DNA from: Agelaius tricolor
Lineage: Eukaryota > Chordata > Aves > Passeriformes > Icteridae
Direction: 5' to 3'
Assembly (NCBI GenBank): GCA_023055355.1
Contig: JALJCS010000035.1
Location: 1,736,001 to 1,800,000, forward strand
Length of the DNA stretch: 64,000 nt
Shown: piece by piece, positions 12,101-23,600 of the stretch
Layout: every line of letters begins with the position of its first letter
Numbering within the stretch: the first letter of the stretch is position 1
Program-made: the position numbers and the translations under genes
Notes under the pieces: model-generated
The model's input: the letters and a program-made list of their open reading frames with translations, nothing else
Told to the model about the DNA's origin: nothing
Databases searched by the model: none

Positions 12101-15100
12101 AAAGACAAATATTCTGATCTGAGGTCATCCTGACAAATTTTGCAGGAATGATGATTCTTCAAGTCTGCCATGCTGTCCCATACGATCCAGCTATCAATGG
12201 GATTGCACTAAATCAACAGGACATGGAAGTGCTGTTCCAGAAACACATTTAACTCTTCCCAGAGATGATCATTTATGTGATTTCTTGCTCTGAGTACAAA
12301 CCAGTTGTCCTCCAGCACTGGAGAAGCTTTGGCATCAGACAAAGCAAACAAAGCTGATAAATGCAGATCCAACCTTAGCCCTGACCTTTTTTTTGTAGCT
12401 ACATGGAAAGAGCTTACAAAGCCAACATCTGCCTAACTTCAGTGGTAATTCAGATAATTGGTGAGAAGTGAAAGTTTAACACTATAAATAAGGCTCTGCA
12501 TGGCTTGGCATGGGGTACCAAGACCTAATTGTGGACACATGGGTGTGGGTTTGCAGAGAAGACTTGCCTGGCTCCATGGAGGAAAGAATTCCTGCTTACA
12601 CATAGGGCTTGAATGAAACTGAGATGGGAGAGGAATTTATTCTGTCTGCCTCCAGTGGCCAGAGCAATTTGGACCAAAATCAGCAGGTCAATAAAGGCAG
12701 AAGAGAATAGGTCTTGGTAGGGTGTTTGGCCAAGCGTTTTGGCAGAACCTTTATTTTGATTTTCCTGGTGTCCAAAGATAAAGCATGTGCCTGTGTTTCC
12801 TCTCAGATCATGAACTCATACAGCTCACAGTCAGTGTGTGTGTGTTCAAACATGGCCTTGCTGTAGCTGATGAGACTGTTTTGTGAAGTTTCTGTAAAAC
12901 ACTGACTTGATGTAGATCAGTTTGCACTTGGTTTCGTTTTTCTGGCATCTTGTCCCTCGGTGTTCTAAGGGGCAGTCATGTTTCTTTGTCAGTCAAGCAC
13001 ATGTTGAGGCACAGAACAGAACTCACTGTGCTTCAGGGGACATTGTCTGGGCTGCTCATGGGGGTGCTGAAGGGGTGACTCCAAGGGGAGAGCCTGTTCC
13101 CAGGACCATGGTGAGGTTGAGGCTGCATCTCATGATGGATTCAGAGGGATTTCACAGCTGGTTATGCCCATTTGGTGCTCTGGGCTCCTTGCTAGCCAGC
13201 TGTGCTAGCCTAGTGTCTCTTCCAAGGTACCTGAAGACTTGGGGTTAGAAATGTAGTTCTCACCCATGTAGAGATTTTTCAGGGCAGCCTCCCAGCTAAC
13301 ACACATATTTATACCACATCTGTCTGTTAGAAATAAAATGCTCCCAGCTCTGAAGTCATCACAGGCAGAGATAAAGCGGTGCCCACCTGGGAAAGGACTG
13401 ACCAGGGCTGTCCTGGCTGAGCAGTGCCATTTCCAGCTTCATCTCTGCTCACACAGGTCCCACAGAGGTCATGATGAGGATAGCATGAGCCTGAAGATAC
13501 TGAAGATGTGAAGAGAAATCACTCTGTGGCTTGTGGCTCAGATGGGCTGAGATCCATGGAGGGGCTCAGGACAAAGTCTGGCCAAGGTGCTTTTGCAAAA
13601 CAGCAGCTCTAGAAAAGTCCTGGAGCAGCAGCAAGGAGGCTGGCTGGCTTGTCACCCACTCAGCATCACCCCAGGCTGGGAGCAAGGAGCCCCACAGCCC
13701 TGCCCACATCTGCTTTAGAAGCTGACTCCTGCTCCTGGTGCAGCTGTGAGGAGCAGACACAGCCCTGAGAGGGCCATGAGCAGCATGCTTGAACCTGCCA
13801 GAGTGCCAGCCCTGCTCCTGCCCTGCTGGGACCTTGCTTGGGACACTGAAAGGAGCCCATGGGGCAGCTGCTCTTCCCCAGCAGGCTCACACAATAGCTC
13901 AATTTTTAAATGGAAATAGTTGACAATTTTTAAATGGAAATAGCTGACAATTTTTAAATGGAAATAGTGACAATTTTTAAATGGAAATAGCTGACAATTT
14001 TTAAATGGAAATAGTTGACAATTTTTAAATGGAAATAGCTGACAATTTTTAAATGGAAAGCCAATCTCACAGCCAGCAGTAGTCCTGCCTTTCAGAGAGG
14101 GCTGGGTCCAAAACAGGACCAGGAATTGGACTTGATGGACCTTGTGGGTCCCTTCCAGCTCTGGATATTCTCTGGTTGCAGGACCATTTCTGCCAGTGGC
14201 AGTGTGTGAGCAGGGGCAGGTCACCAGCTTCCTCTGTACCTGCACACCATGGCCATGGACAGCTCTGTGTTTCACCTTTGCTCAGCTGCTGCTTGATGGG
14301 CAACAAAACTGCTGCTGCTGCTGCCAACAGGAGTCCCCCCTTCCCACTCCCAGTTTGCTGCTACCCCAGCAGAGCTGTCCCCATCCTGAGCACCACTGAG
14401 GTGCTCACACTCCCCCAACCCCAAACTGAGCCACCAGGGCAGGAAGGAGCTGTGGTGGCAGAAGGGACAGGGACCTGCTGCTGCTTTATCAGTGCTCTCC
14501 CCCTTGGAGACAGAGCAGCCCCAGCTCGGGGTCAGGTCAGCTGTGGCTTTGCCTGCCTGTCCTAGTCCTGATCCCCCTGAGGAGGGCACTTCCCCCTCCC
14601 TGGGCCACAGCCCTGGGCTGCTCAGCCAATTCCCCAAGGACAGGATGGTGCTGGAGGCCTCTGGCAATGCCCCAGTGCGGGGATGCTCTGATGGAGGTGA
14701 TAAAATCCCATCCCACCCTGGTTGTGTGCTGAGCACCAGACTCAAAGTGTCCTCACAGGCTGAAGGAGATGCCAGCTCTGCCTGTTCCTGGGGTGGGGAG
14801 AAGATGTGAACATGTCTTTTCTGTGCATCACCAGGCCAGGCAAGGCCCAAGCTGTGCTCTGAGCTCAGCTCCAGGAGAGGAGGATGACTCAGGACTGCAA
14901 ATCACAGTGCTCAAAGCTTGGGCCACCAGAGGCAGCTGGGCACTGGTGCAAGGAGCTCTTGTTTGCACCCCAGCCCTACTGCACAGGACATTCCTGCAAG
15001 CCAGTATCAGGGGATGGGTCTTGGTGCTAGCATAGAAGTGAGGAGTATTTATTTCTAACAGAAAATTCACTGGGAGAGGTCTGCCATGTCTCTCATCATC

Positions 15101-18100
15101 CAGGGAGGGTTTCTCATCGTGGGGTACCCCAGGAGGGAGCAGGGTTGCTGAAAGGAAGGTGTCTCTCAGCTGGTGGTGGCACAGGATGAGCAGTGTCCCT
15201 GGCTGCTCCCTGGCTGGCACTTGGCACCATCCAAACTGCTGCAGGCAGGCAACAAGGATGGGGGTGGCACCAAAATTGTCTCCTCAGTGCTCTAGCCACC
15301 ACTTTTCATATGATAAATGTTCCTCTGAAGTGTTAGCAGAGCAGCTCCCTTGGAAAATAAGAATGTTCATGAAAGTTTCATTGCCATACAGCACTCAGGC
15401 CTCCAGACATCAGCAAAGGAAGAGGAAAGGAATGGAGCTGGAGTCAGACACAGCTCCAAGGAAAGAAGCAGCTGAATGGTGGTTTGGATGGTGCCAGGGC
15501 CTCCTCCAGCCCTGGTTTGAAGCACCATAGGTGCTTGAAAAGGTGCAAGCCTGAAGCTGGCATCTGCCAAGAGCAGCACTGCCCCAGAGGCTGCTTCCCT
15601 CTTGTTCAGGGATGTTCAGCATTTCTGTCTGACACCGGCCACTACATTTCTTCAAATGGTTTGCAACAGGTTTTGGAAGTCCACAGAAATATTTGAGAAT
15701 CAAGTCATGCATCCTACTGCATGAGGAGGTCCAGAATGGGATGAATATTTGGTGGCTGAAGTAACTCCTTCAACTGTTGAGTGTGTGCTGCTCCTGGAAG
15801 TGGCTGGTACTTGCATTGGCCTGTCCTCACATTATTTGACAGCATAAAATTTTCCTCCTTGCCCTGTAGCTCAAGGATGGGCCAGATTTAGGAGATTTGT
15901 AAGCTCAGCATGGCCCATGATGAACTCCCTGTCTAGGGAAGGAATTGCTCAGCTCTCACCCCAGAGCAGTGGGTGACATTGCTGGCTCACAGCCTTTCTA
16001 CCCCTCAGCACAAAAACCCAACTGGAGACCTTTCCATTATGATTCCATAGCCCCAGAGCCCTCTGTGACAGTCTCTCCACAGGGCAGGAGGCAGAGCAGA
16101 GGCTGTGAGGTGGAGCATGGACCAGCTACAGGGGGGGATCCCCCAGCCTGTGCTCTGCTCACTGGCAGGCAGTGGCATCTGGGTGCCCAAGTGCTGCTCC
16201 TGCAGTGGGATCTGGGGGATCTGGATGCCCAAGTGCTGCTCCTGCAATGGGATCTGGGGGATCTGGGTGCCCAAGTGCTGCTCCTGCAATGGGATCTGGG
16301 TGATCTGGGTGCCCAGGTGCTGCTCCTGCAGTGGGATCTGGGGGATCTGGATGCCCAAGTGCTGCTCCTGCAGTGGGATCTGGGTGCCCAGGTGCTGCTC
16401 CTGCAATGGGATCTGGGTGCCCAGGTGCTGCTCCTGCAGTGGGATCTGGGTGCCCAGGTGCTGCTCCTGCAATGGGATCTGAGTGCCCAAGTGCTGCTCC
16501 TGCAGTGGGATCTGGGTGCCCAGGTGCTGCTCCTGCAGTGGGAGAGCTGTGGCAGTGAGACCCCCAGGTTTTCATCACTTCTTGCAGCAGGGCAGATGAT
16601 GAATCCTACACCCACCACAGGGGAAATCATCATCACCTTCCCAGCTATGCCCCAGGGGGATTTGTACCCTCTCCTTTTTCTCCTCACCAGCCTGGCTGGC
16701 AGCTGGCTGCTCCAGGGGGCTGGTGAATTGTCTGTTTGCTAGGAAGGGCTGGGAAACAAGCAGGAGCAGCAGGGAATGTGGGCCCAGACTGCTGGAATCC
16801 CCTTGCCTGTGTGGATGTGGAACAGCACTTGGTCTGGCTGTGTGGGAAGTCGGAGTGAAATGGTGCAAATAATTTGGCACCCGTGGGAGCTGTGAAGGGA
16901 AGTGATGGAGGATCCTCACTCAGATATTTTACAGCCTGCTGGGGCACTGCTGTGGCCTTGGCAGGGTGGGGTGTGTGACTGGAGAAGGCTTTGCTGTCTC
17001 TGGTTCCTGTCCATACTGTGGTGTTGTGTGTGAATTGCCTCAGTTGAAGGCAAGATCCTCTAATTCCTGGGACACTGGACCAGGACTAGGAAAGCAGAGA
17101 ACCATTCTTGGGTGAGCAGCAGATTGGTTTTGCTCTTGGACAGTTTCTGACCTCCCTTGGCTCACCTATTCCATAGAGATCCATCTCTTCCTTAGGGAAA
17201 GTGCCAAGCTCTGCACAGTATTGTGAGCAGTCACAGAGAAGGTTCTGTGCAGAGAAAGTGGGGTACAGCTCCCACCTTTAACCTGCCTGCATAGCCCAGG
17301 AGGAAACCCAGGCATTCCCAGAGCAGGGACTGCCCCATTTGGTGTTGAGGGTCCCTCAGGGGGTGACTTCTGCAGATAACTGGGTGCAGTGCAGGTACCC
17401 AGAGGCTGAGGCTCTAAATCCACATCCACAGGCAGAACCAGCACTTACTGAGGGTGGTGCCACGGGGCACAGGAGGGTTACAAACCCCCTGGCAGCAAGG
17501 TTTGCCAGCGATTTCAGCCACCAGCTTCCCCCTGGGTTCAGAGGAGCAGCACACACACAGACTTTACCACATACTGAAGGCTACATTTTTCCCTCACAGC
17601 AAGAATCTATCTTTGGTGTCCAAAGAAGTGCTGGAATTTGGCAGGAGATCATTGTCCCATAGGAAGCCTTCACTAAACGTGCTCTGAATGTGAAGCATGG
17701 TTTGTACAGAGGACATGGAAAAGTCACAAGCAGTGGCCTCTCAGGGAGCCCCATGCTCTGGGGACTGCTCAGGCAGGGATTGTTTTTCAGCTCCATCCCA
17801 CATCCCAGGAAAGCTGGGCTGCAGACACGAGCTGTTGGCAGAGCAGGTTGCTCCCAAGGACAAAAATGCTGTTCTTGCCTTTCTTCTCCTTCCAACCCCA
17901 GCTCAGTCCAGGCAGCTGAGGAGAAGCAGCCTGGGGCTGTGCTGGTGGGCAGGGAAGTGTGTGTGTGCTGTGACTGAGGTGTCTGTAGTCCTGGCAGGCT
18001 GTACTGAGCTTCCAGCAGCACAGCAGGGAACTGAGCTTTGTGTTTTTGTGTTTCCTTGAAGACAAATCTGCAAACCAAAGGTGTAGAATCTGACTAACTC

Positions 18101-20603
18101 CAAGTACAGGCGTGGTTCCCAGGGTGATGGGATGAGCTGCATTGTTCCCAAGGCTGGTCCAGCAGCAGCAGGGATCAGTGCCAGACCTGTGTGCCACACA
18201 CAGACCCCTCACACTTTGTCCCTGTGCAGTCCTGCCCCTGTCCCTGACTCTGTCTCTCTCTCTCTCAGTTCTACAGCTCCGGCTCCAGCAGAGAAGGACC
18301 CGTGAGCAGCTGGCAGACCAAGGCATCATGCCACGTGAGTATCTCTTCTTCATCCTGGCTCACAGGGCTGTGCTCCTCCTGGGCACTGCTGGGGCACTGT
18401 GTGGCACCAGCTGCCTGCTCAGACCCGCAGCTCAGAGCTTCCAGAGGCTGCAGAGATGTGGTGATCCCTGGTGCTGTGCATTTATCACACAGACTGTAAT
18501 GGCCCTGCTCAGCCTGGAGTCAGGAGAGATGCTTGCCTTACACCATCCAAAATTTCAGCTGCAGAGCTCCCCATCCCAGAGGTCACTTAGCAGGACCAGC
18601 AAATCCAGCTCCAGCAGAGGAGTCACAAAGCTGTTCACAAGGCAAGGGCAGAGAATCTCCTGTGCTCCTGTAAAGCCCAGGAACCTCTGTGAAAGGACAA
18701 GGGAGAGGATGAGGGGCTCATTCCAGGCAGCTCTGGGTGCTGCCTTGGCCCCAGTGCCCACACCAACCCCTGGAGGAGTGGGACATCCCCAATGTGTGCC
18801 CAGGCAGGAGCCCACAGGGCAGAGCTGTCACTGCACACCTGAGGCCATGGGGGCTGCTTGCTGCAGAGTGACAGATGTGTTCCCCCTCTGCCCCCACCCA
18901 GCCCTCCTCACCTGGCATTCCAGCTGAAGGAAAACCTCCAGGACAGCATTATCATGAAACCATTCTGCACCAGAAAGTCAGAGCCCAAAAAGCCAGAGAA
19001 TGAACACCATCCCCTTCTGCACCTGCAGGTGCATCATGAAAGCTGTAGCAGCACTGGAGAAAGGATGTTGGGAGCTCAGCCCTGCTCAGTGGAACACTCC
19101 ATCCTGACCTAGCTCAGGCTCCATGTGCAAATCTGTGCTTACCTGGGACCCAGGTAGAGGATTCTCCTTTCTGTCTCATCAAGGACCCCTTGGGTTCACT
19201 GCTGAGATCACCATTTCCCAGAGGCTGAGTCACTTCTGTCTCTTCTGGTTGCCCCTGCAGACTGTGATGGAGCTCCTGCCTAAGCAGCAGAACACCACCT
19301 CTCTAAGAGCATGGCCCTGGCACTGCTTGCTGCACCCTGTCCCTCCCCTGTCCCTCCTGGAGGATTGTGCTGAACCACAGACACCTTCTCAGGACATTCT
19401 GGTCAGCACCAAGCATCAGGAAACCTTGAGCAGGATGACAAAAACCATGTCAATGATTTTAAGACTGATAAATGCATACTCTCCATTTTTCACCTGCTTC
19501 TTTCTTTAAGCATTCAGATTTTATGCTGCCTGCCACAAAAGGGCAGGCGCTTTGATCACAAGACTCCAGGAGCTGAAGCTTTAGACAAAATGCTGTGACA
19601 TTTGTTAGAGCAATGCAAGAACAAGGGGCAGCAGTGCCCCCTGAGAGCTTTGTACACCTGGGGCTGCTCTGCAAGGCTGTGCTGTCACACGTGGCACCCC
19701 ACACCTCCAACCTGACACATTGCAGAGTGCTCAGCCAAATCTATTTGATGGCAACTGAAGGGTATTTTCCTCTTACTTACAGCTTCTTTGCACTCCCAAC
19801 TTCTAGGCTGACATTTTGCAGTCTGGTTTCTGTCCAAGAAGACCATTTTGGGAAACTTGAGCACGGCTCACTCACTGAAAGTAATAGAAGAAAAGGCACT
19901 TATGCCATTATAAAAACAAACAGGCAGAATTTAACTGCTGAATTTGACATCAAGAGGAAGTGTCAGATGTTAGCATTTCATACATGGGAGCCCCAGCCAG
20001 TTTCCCCACAGCTTGGGCATGTGCAGACATTCCTTAGGAAAAACAAGTCTTTGTTAACCATATCTTCCCATGCCATGTTGGTTCTGAGGACCAGCAGGTG
20101 AGTCCCCCTGGCTGTGATGGACTGCAGAAATACCTGTGCTTGAAGGGCCTGCTGCTGTACACAGCCACCCCCTCACCCTCACTGAAGCCTTGAAACAGCT
20201 TTCCCCAGGTGATCAACACCACTCACAGCCCCTCTGCCCTGGTGCCCCCGGCCCTCACCCATTTCATGCTGAAATATCATCCCCTGACAAGTTCTCTCAC
20301 CTGGCACTGCTAGCAATGTCTTTATTTGTTCTGCAGACTGATACAAGCTGCAGCACCCCCAAATTCCTCCAAAAACCTTGGTAAATTACTGAACTCTGCA
20401 TCACTTTCCTGTGGAATAGCCCAGCTCTTGGTCAGTGCCTGTAGCACGCTGCCAGCATCAGAACCTCACATCAGCAGGGCTGGGGAACTCATCTCTCTTG
20501 CTAACTCCGTTTTCTCATGTGCACTGTTGAATTTTGCTTCTGATTAAACCAGCTGTCACCAGGGCTGGTGGCTGCTCACTGGAGCGTGGCACAGCAACAC
20601 CAC

Positions 20604-20635
<32 letters not shown>

Positions 20636-23600
20636 CTTTCCAAATGGCAGGAGCAGGAATGTGCCTTCTGTGGTTTTCTGTCATTCCCTGGATGATTTTC
20701 CAGGGGTTGCCTGGGTGTTGACTACCCAAAGTCAATTCAGAGGGCCCCCGAAGCTTTCCTGTTTCTCCCCAATCTTCTTTTCATCCTCCCCTAGACTGAT
20801 GGAGGATAACAAGGTCTGCATGAAAATAATTTCTGTCTTTATTGGATCCCATTCAGAAGATGGAAAGAGAATTTCTGTTGCCAGACAAAGAGTTGCAGCA
20901 GACTGTTTCTGTGGGTCAGGACACCTTCCCCTTCCTTGTCCCAATGGGAACAGTTAGTTTTGTCTGCTTACACAGGCAGAAAAGAATTTTTGTAGGATGT
21001 GAGAAGTATTAACCCCTTCACCATGCAAATTCTGCCTCAGTTTCTACTCCACCACAGTAACAAAGGGAAATGTGCAAGATTCTCCATGACTGCAGTGCAG
21101 GCTGCTCCATGGGACTGGCGTTCACTGGTGCCAGAGCCACCAGGGATTATTTTTGGGAGCACCACTGGGTAAATCCTCCTTGAAGTCAGGAGATGCTGAG
21201 GACATGTTCTGCTGCTTGCCATGGGAGGTCCCAGGTGACACAGCTGCCTCTGAGCAGGGGACAGGACAAATGTCAGCCATGGTCAGTGACAGAAGAGGGA
21301 TAAAGGAGCAGTTCCTCACTGGAGGCTGCACCACAGACCCCAGGAGCTGAGGCAGGTGTTAATTCTCCTGCAGGTTTTCTTTCAGCTGAGATCCTTCACA
21401 GGTGTTTGCTCTTCCCAGATCTGTTTTCTGGAGCTGTGGTGCCTCCCAGCACCTGCAGGGAACATGACAGGGAAAGGATTTCTCTGCTCTCTGCCGTGTC
21501 CCACAGAGCACTGTGTTTCAAAGCCTGCACCCCTCCCTGCCCACGTGCCTCCTGCTCTCCCCATGCTCTCCATCCCCCCTGCTCTCTTGCCACGGACTGG
21601 CTGAGAGCATGGGATTTCCCAGAGCTTTCCTGAGTTATTTTTAGTCAGCACAATAAAGAGAACAGCTAGTTTGTGTTGCTATTTTTATGGCACTCATTAA
21701 AATGCTGTTGCTGAATATCCTGGTAGCTGCTTGCTTCCGCTCCTGTGCTGACTGCTCCTCTTTCTTTCCTGTTGCAGCACTGAAAAGCCCATCTGCATTC
21801 CATGAACAGCGAAAAAGTCTGGAGAGAGCCAAGGTAACTCCTGCAGAGGGAAGTTCCCAAAGAGGGAGCACACACAGGGGCTTGCTTTGCATGAGTCACG
21901 GGGTTTGAAAGCACCTTGCACCACTGTCCCCTCCTCTGGCACTCTCCACGCTGGCCCAGTGGCCATGGATGAGGGCAGGGAACCTGCTCTGCTTCCAGAA
22001 ATGCTGCCAGGCTCACAAATCCCCTTCTCTGAGCAGGGATGGTTCAGAAAAAGGGCAAATGGGGCATCTGTGTGCTGAGCTGTGGGGTTTTACAAAAGGG
22101 TTCAGCAGGGCAGGGTTCAGCATGGCTTTGTCAGTCCTTGCAGTACATGTCCAACCAGTGGAGCTGCTGCTTCCCCCAGGTCACATCCACAGCCTGCTCC
22201 TCCTGTGCTGGCTGCTCTGCACCCCTGGCAGCCAGCTCAGAGCAGGGAACAGGGTCAGACAGTGAGCAGGGCAAGGCAGGGCCACCTCAGCCTGTCCCCA
22301 GGGAGCTCACACTTGTCACCAGGCAGGAGCTCTGGCTTGCAGCTCTGCAGTGCAGCTTGGCCATTAGGACATAACACCCAAGGCAGTAGCCATTTCCAGA
22401 AAACTTTGAAACTCTGTGATCTGATCACCTTTTGGGAAATCACATTGGTTTTCCAATCACCAGCAATGCAGCCTTGCTCAAGCTAGAGGGATGAGCCCAG
22501 AAAGGGAAGCAATTAATCATGCAGGTTTTGCTTGAACACAAGAATTTGTTCCATTAATCTGCAAAATGTGCTTGCAGTCACATAGGAAAGGACCTTTGCA
22601 AGGAAGAATGATTGTGAAACACAGGGAAGTGCTCTTCTGAACTTAAACACACTCCAAATCACTTGCCCCAAGTCTCCTGTGGTAATAAATGGCGAGCATA
22701 AGAAATACAGCATGACTCTGAAAGATTAGTATGCTTAAAAAATTTCAAGCAATCCAAAGTATCCTTGAAGTGTCATATATTTTACAGTTAAAGTATACAT
22801 TTGTGTCTCTTTGTCTTTCTCTTCAAAAGCTTTCACTGGCTAGTTGCCTGGGGAAAGGGGAAGGATGGTCTAGTCCATCCCAAACCACGGGCATGTTTAG
22901 AAAGTGCTAATGAAGACACTGAGCACAGCCCATAATAAACATTATTCCCTTGCAAAGCTGCCCTGCTTAGACCTGGGAAAGGGAAGATCAGCAGCTGTTT
23001 CCAGACAGTCACTCCAAGACATTTGTTGTTCAGCTGGTGTTGTGCAAACAGAAAGCAGATAACTGTTCATGTGTTGTGAGAGCTCCTCAGCTTCAGCTGA
23101 TGTTAAAAAAGCTCACATCTGAAGGGTTCATCATTTGCACCCCAGAGACACAAATGCAGCTCATTAACAGCCAGGGTCCAAAGGAACTGGGGTCACAGCA
23201 GGAACACAGCTGTGGGACAGCAGCTGGAGCTGAGCCCAAGTCAGGACCTGATCTAAGGATTAGTTGGAAATGCATGATGTGAGTTTAAATGCACTCAGGT
23301 GCAGGCACCAGCTTGCTCTGACCTGGCACAGGAACCAGGCAAACCCACATGGTCCAAGCACAGGATTGTGTTGGTGGAAAGAAGCTGTGAAAAATATGGG
23401 GGAAGGGTAAGGCTTTGTAAAGACTTTAGTAAATAAAATGTCTATTATTTGTTTAAACATGTCACTGGCTATGTTAGAGGCTGGCAGCAGGCCAGCACAG
23501 CAGACTTTGATGTCCTGTAAGAGATTCCTGGGGTGGAGGACAGAGAGCAGGCTGGCTTTCCTGGGGCTGTCTGGCTCAGCACAGAGAGGCTGCAGGGTGG

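Larger units (their letters stand above)
9178..18268 (+). other. MYOCD: MYOCD intron 1 (9.1 kb)
   Basis: Phase-1 intron. It contains a candidate regulatory block (9590-9790), a 24-bp tandem repeat (13899-14060), a CR1 tail fragment (14105-14180) and a 33/42-bp minisatellite (16180-16545), each listed separately. The remaining stretches (9.8-13.9, 14.2-16.2 and 16.6-18.3 kb) show no recognisable exon or gene. AT-rich single-copy blocks at 10.2-10.8 and 11.0-11.15 kb could be conserved elements, but this cannot be judged here. Confidence 0.9.

Noticed and set aside
15945..16742. Open frames of 265 codons (+) and 216 codons (-) in intron 1
   Set aside because: The repeat unit is a multiple of three, which keeps frames open; no domain and no splice context.
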